20,220 nucleotides of DNA from Rhizophagus sp. LPA8_4_AMF (Eukaryota > Glomeromycota > Glomeromycetes > Glomerales > Glomeraceae), in assembly GCA_021464525.1 (NCBI GenBank), contig JADRCO010001332.1:1-20220 (forward strand). The letters run 5' to 3'. The position numbers were made by a program, and so were the translations under genes. Each line of letters starts with the position of its first letter. The first letter of the stretch is position 1. A model generated the notes under the pieces. It had not been told where the DNA came from, did no database searches, and was given only the letters and a program-made list of their open reading frames with translations. Positions 18,766-20,220 of the stretch are shown here, one piece after another.

Positions 18766-18875
18766 TTCCCGACAGGACATTTGCCCTACAGGTTTGGCCA
18801 GAGTTATGCAAAGTTATGCACTAACACGTGACAAATGGCCGGGGTTAGGCAGTCGGGAAAATGTCCTGTCGGGAA
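18766..18875 (+). mobile_element. MITE-like element with 21-bp terminal inverted repeats
   Basis: The left arm 18766-18786 begins TTCCCGACAGGACATTT. The right arm 18855-18875 ends AAATGTCCTGTCGGGAA. The arms are complementary at 20 of 21 positions. The 68-bp centre holds GTTATGCA twice (18812-18819 and 18823 region) and CACGTG at 18825-18830, with GGCC near each arm. There is no coding capacity. Just left, CGATTTCC(T/C)GAC occurs twice (18747 and 18762), as if an end had been duplicated. Related copies are at 6729-6826 and 1299-1349. No clear target-site duplication was found. Confidence 0.7.
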
Positions 18876-19000
18876 GTTGTCCGACATTGAAAAAAAACAT
18901 CGCACACTAAACAAGTACCCTTACGTATAGTAGAAGCGGCGAAAAATTTTTATTTGTTTTTTAAAAACGATCTTTATTAATTTTTAAAAAAGTAAACAAT

Positions 19001-19015
19001 TAATAATAATAATAA
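19001..19015. repeat. TAA microsatellite
   Basis: Five tandem TAA/AAT trinucleotides lie shortly before head copy 3. Confidence 0.7.
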
Positions 19016-19090
19016 TCGCTCGACAATGAGCTTAATGTCTTTTTTATAAAAATTTTTAAATAAAATTAAATAATTTATATTATCTACTCT

Positions 19091-19235
19091 AAATCTATAT
19101 AACAAAAAATTGTGGTGATATTTCCTCTGTATAAATAACTTGAATTGTGTGTCTGATCTATCCCGTGTTTGATTGGCTGACGAGGTCATGTGCACTTTCC
19201 GATAGCCAATCCACGAAATTTTTGTGAAATAATCC
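19091..19235 (+). repeat. Dispersed repeat family 1, head copy 3
   Basis: Blocks in the shared order: AATCTATATAAC, AAAAAATTGTGGTGATATTT, CTGTATAAATAACTTGAATT, GTGTGTCTGATCTATCCC and GTTTGATTGGCTG. This is the most compact copy; the insertion of copy 2 between GTGTG and TCTGATC is absent. Followed by a T-rich hairpin array, as in copy 1. Confidence 0.65.
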
Positions 19236-19319
19236 AAAAAAGACGTCTTAATTATTATTAATCATATTCTTTTCAGCATTTCGGGATGATGCGATCTGAT
19301 GGAGTAAAAAAAAATCATT

Positions 19320-19800
19320 TTTGGTTTTCTTAGATGGTTAAACCAAACTTATTTATTTTTTCTTATTAAACGGAAAAATTTTTTTTTTTTGGTTGTTTTT
19401 CTTTAACGGTTAAACCGAGATATACGGTAAAACCAAAATTAAAATTTTATTTTCTTTCCTTTTTTACGGCTTTTGAAAACTTTATTTTTTTAAATTTTTT
19501 TTTATTTTTTTTATTTTTTCTCTTTTTCCGGTTTTGAAAACCGGATTTATTATTTTTTTGTTCTATCCAGTTTTTAAAAACCGGAGTTTTTTCATTTTTC
19601 AAAAAAATTCTTTTTTGTTCTCTTTAGTTGTATTAAACCCGGATTTTTTTATAGAATTCTTTTTCCCTTCCTTCCGATTCTTTTAAGACCAGTTTTTTTT
19701 TTAATATTTTTTTTTTTTCCATTCACGGTTTTTTAAACCAGATTTTATTTTTTTAATCTTTTTCTTTTTCCTTTATTGATTTTTGTTCTTTTCCCCTTTA
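19320..19800 (+). repeat. T-rich array of GGTT..AACC hairpins
   Basis: Palindromes recur within T-runs: GGTTAAACC at 19336-19344, CGGTTAAACCG at 19407-19417, CCGGTTTTGAAAACCGG at 19528-19544, CCAGTTTTTAAAAACCGG at 19567-19584 and CGGTTTTTTAAACC at 19726-19739. Degenerate copies lie near 19463, 19624 and 19670. Spacing is about 40-70 bp where intermediate copies are counted. The array follows repeat head copy 3. Confidence 0.65.
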
Positions 19801-19929
19801 GGTTTTGATCAGTGATCTTATATACAATGTATTCTAAATCTGCCATCAAACAAAGGCACAAAACAACACCCAAAAAAGGGGACGTCTAAAGCGGAGCAGA
19901 GTCACGTGACTTAACCAATTATTACAAGC

Positions 19930-20120
19930 CACAAGCCACGATGTCAAAAAAATTTTTCCACGAAAAATTTTTTTTTAAAAAAAAAACCCATGAAAATTTC
20001 GCAAAAAAAAATCATAAAATTTTCATAAAAAATAATGAAAAAGCAAATTTTTCCAAAAAATACCATGAAAAAAAACGAAAAAAAAACCAAATTTCAAAAA
20101 AAAAAATTCAAAAATAAACA
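19930..20120. repeat. A-rich tract with CATGAAAATTT-like units
   Basis: A-runs alternate with short motifs of the form C(C/A)(A/T)GAAAATTT and AAATTTTTCC, giving weakly periodic small inverted repeats. No gene is visible. Confidence 0.45.
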
Positions 20121-20180
20121 ACCAAATTTTCACGAATATTTTATTATAATTATTTAAATTGTATGATAATAGGATTTAAA

Positions 20181-20209
20181 GAGGCTTCTAATGTAGAAAT
20201 AAAAGCCTC
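20181..20209. repeat. Small inverted repeat at window end
   Basis: GAGGCTT (20181-20187) and AAGCCTC (20203-20209) can pair around a 15-nt loop. The significance is unclear and the sequence is cut off shortly after. Confidence 0.3.
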
Positions 20210-20220
20210 TGTTCTCTCAG

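Noticed and set aside
18563-18811. 82-codon minus-strand frame
   Set aside because: It runs into the MITE-like inverted repeat, so its N-terminal part is repeat translation.

Overview
The window looks like nuclear DNA of an arbuscular mycorrhizal fungus, most likely Rhizophagus or a close Glomeromycotina relative. Base composition is very AT-rich, with long homopolymer and purine or pyrimidine tracts. Introns are short (63-86 nt) with GT..AG ends. Gene density is low, repeats are abundant, and the protein families are ones I know to be expanded in Rhizophagus. The genus is inferred from memory; no database was searched.

Four genes can be supported. (1) 2224-3129 (+) is an intronless membrane-anchored coiled-coil protein with a C-terminal helix-turn-helix-like domain. 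(2) 3234-4466 (-) is a six-exon gene, reconstructed by eye, for a 294-residue protein of the Uma2/DUF820 PD-(D/E)XK nuclease-like type; it converges on gene 1 with about 100 bp between stop codons. (3) 13127-14413 (+) is a restriction-endonuclease-like domain fused to a compact protein kinase. It carries a 69-nt intron that is a multiple of three and has no stop, so it hides inside an uninterrupted ORF. (4) 15664-17387 (-) is a two-exon cytochrome P450 of 545 residues with all the usual motifs. TATA-like boxes lie about 70-125 bp upstream of each start codon.

Two gene relics are recognisable: a frameshifted fragment at 191-396 (-), and a frameshifted kinase N-terminal fragment at 12240-12525 (-). 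A third, weaker candidate lies around 17990-18600 (-).

The rest is repeat-dominated. One family has a conserved head of about 150-200 bp (513-690, 8122-8320, 19091-19235); two copies are followed by T-rich arrays of GGTT..AACC hairpins. A second, MITE-like family (18766-18875, 6729-6826, partial 1299-1349) has 21-bp inverted ends in its best copy and an internal CACGTG or CACATG. The block 8122-10740 is composite: head copy, an array of units bearing splice-site-like signals, an 850-bp purine-rich degenerate minisatellite, a three-unit palindromic tandem array, and a hairpin. A related array in the opposite orientation, with its own purine tract, is at 5800-6500, beside a dense TACGGAA/TTCCGTA cluster.

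There is no operon-like organisation. The genes appear independent, two of them with nuclease-fold signatures. No CRISPR array, rRNA or convincing tRNA was seen.
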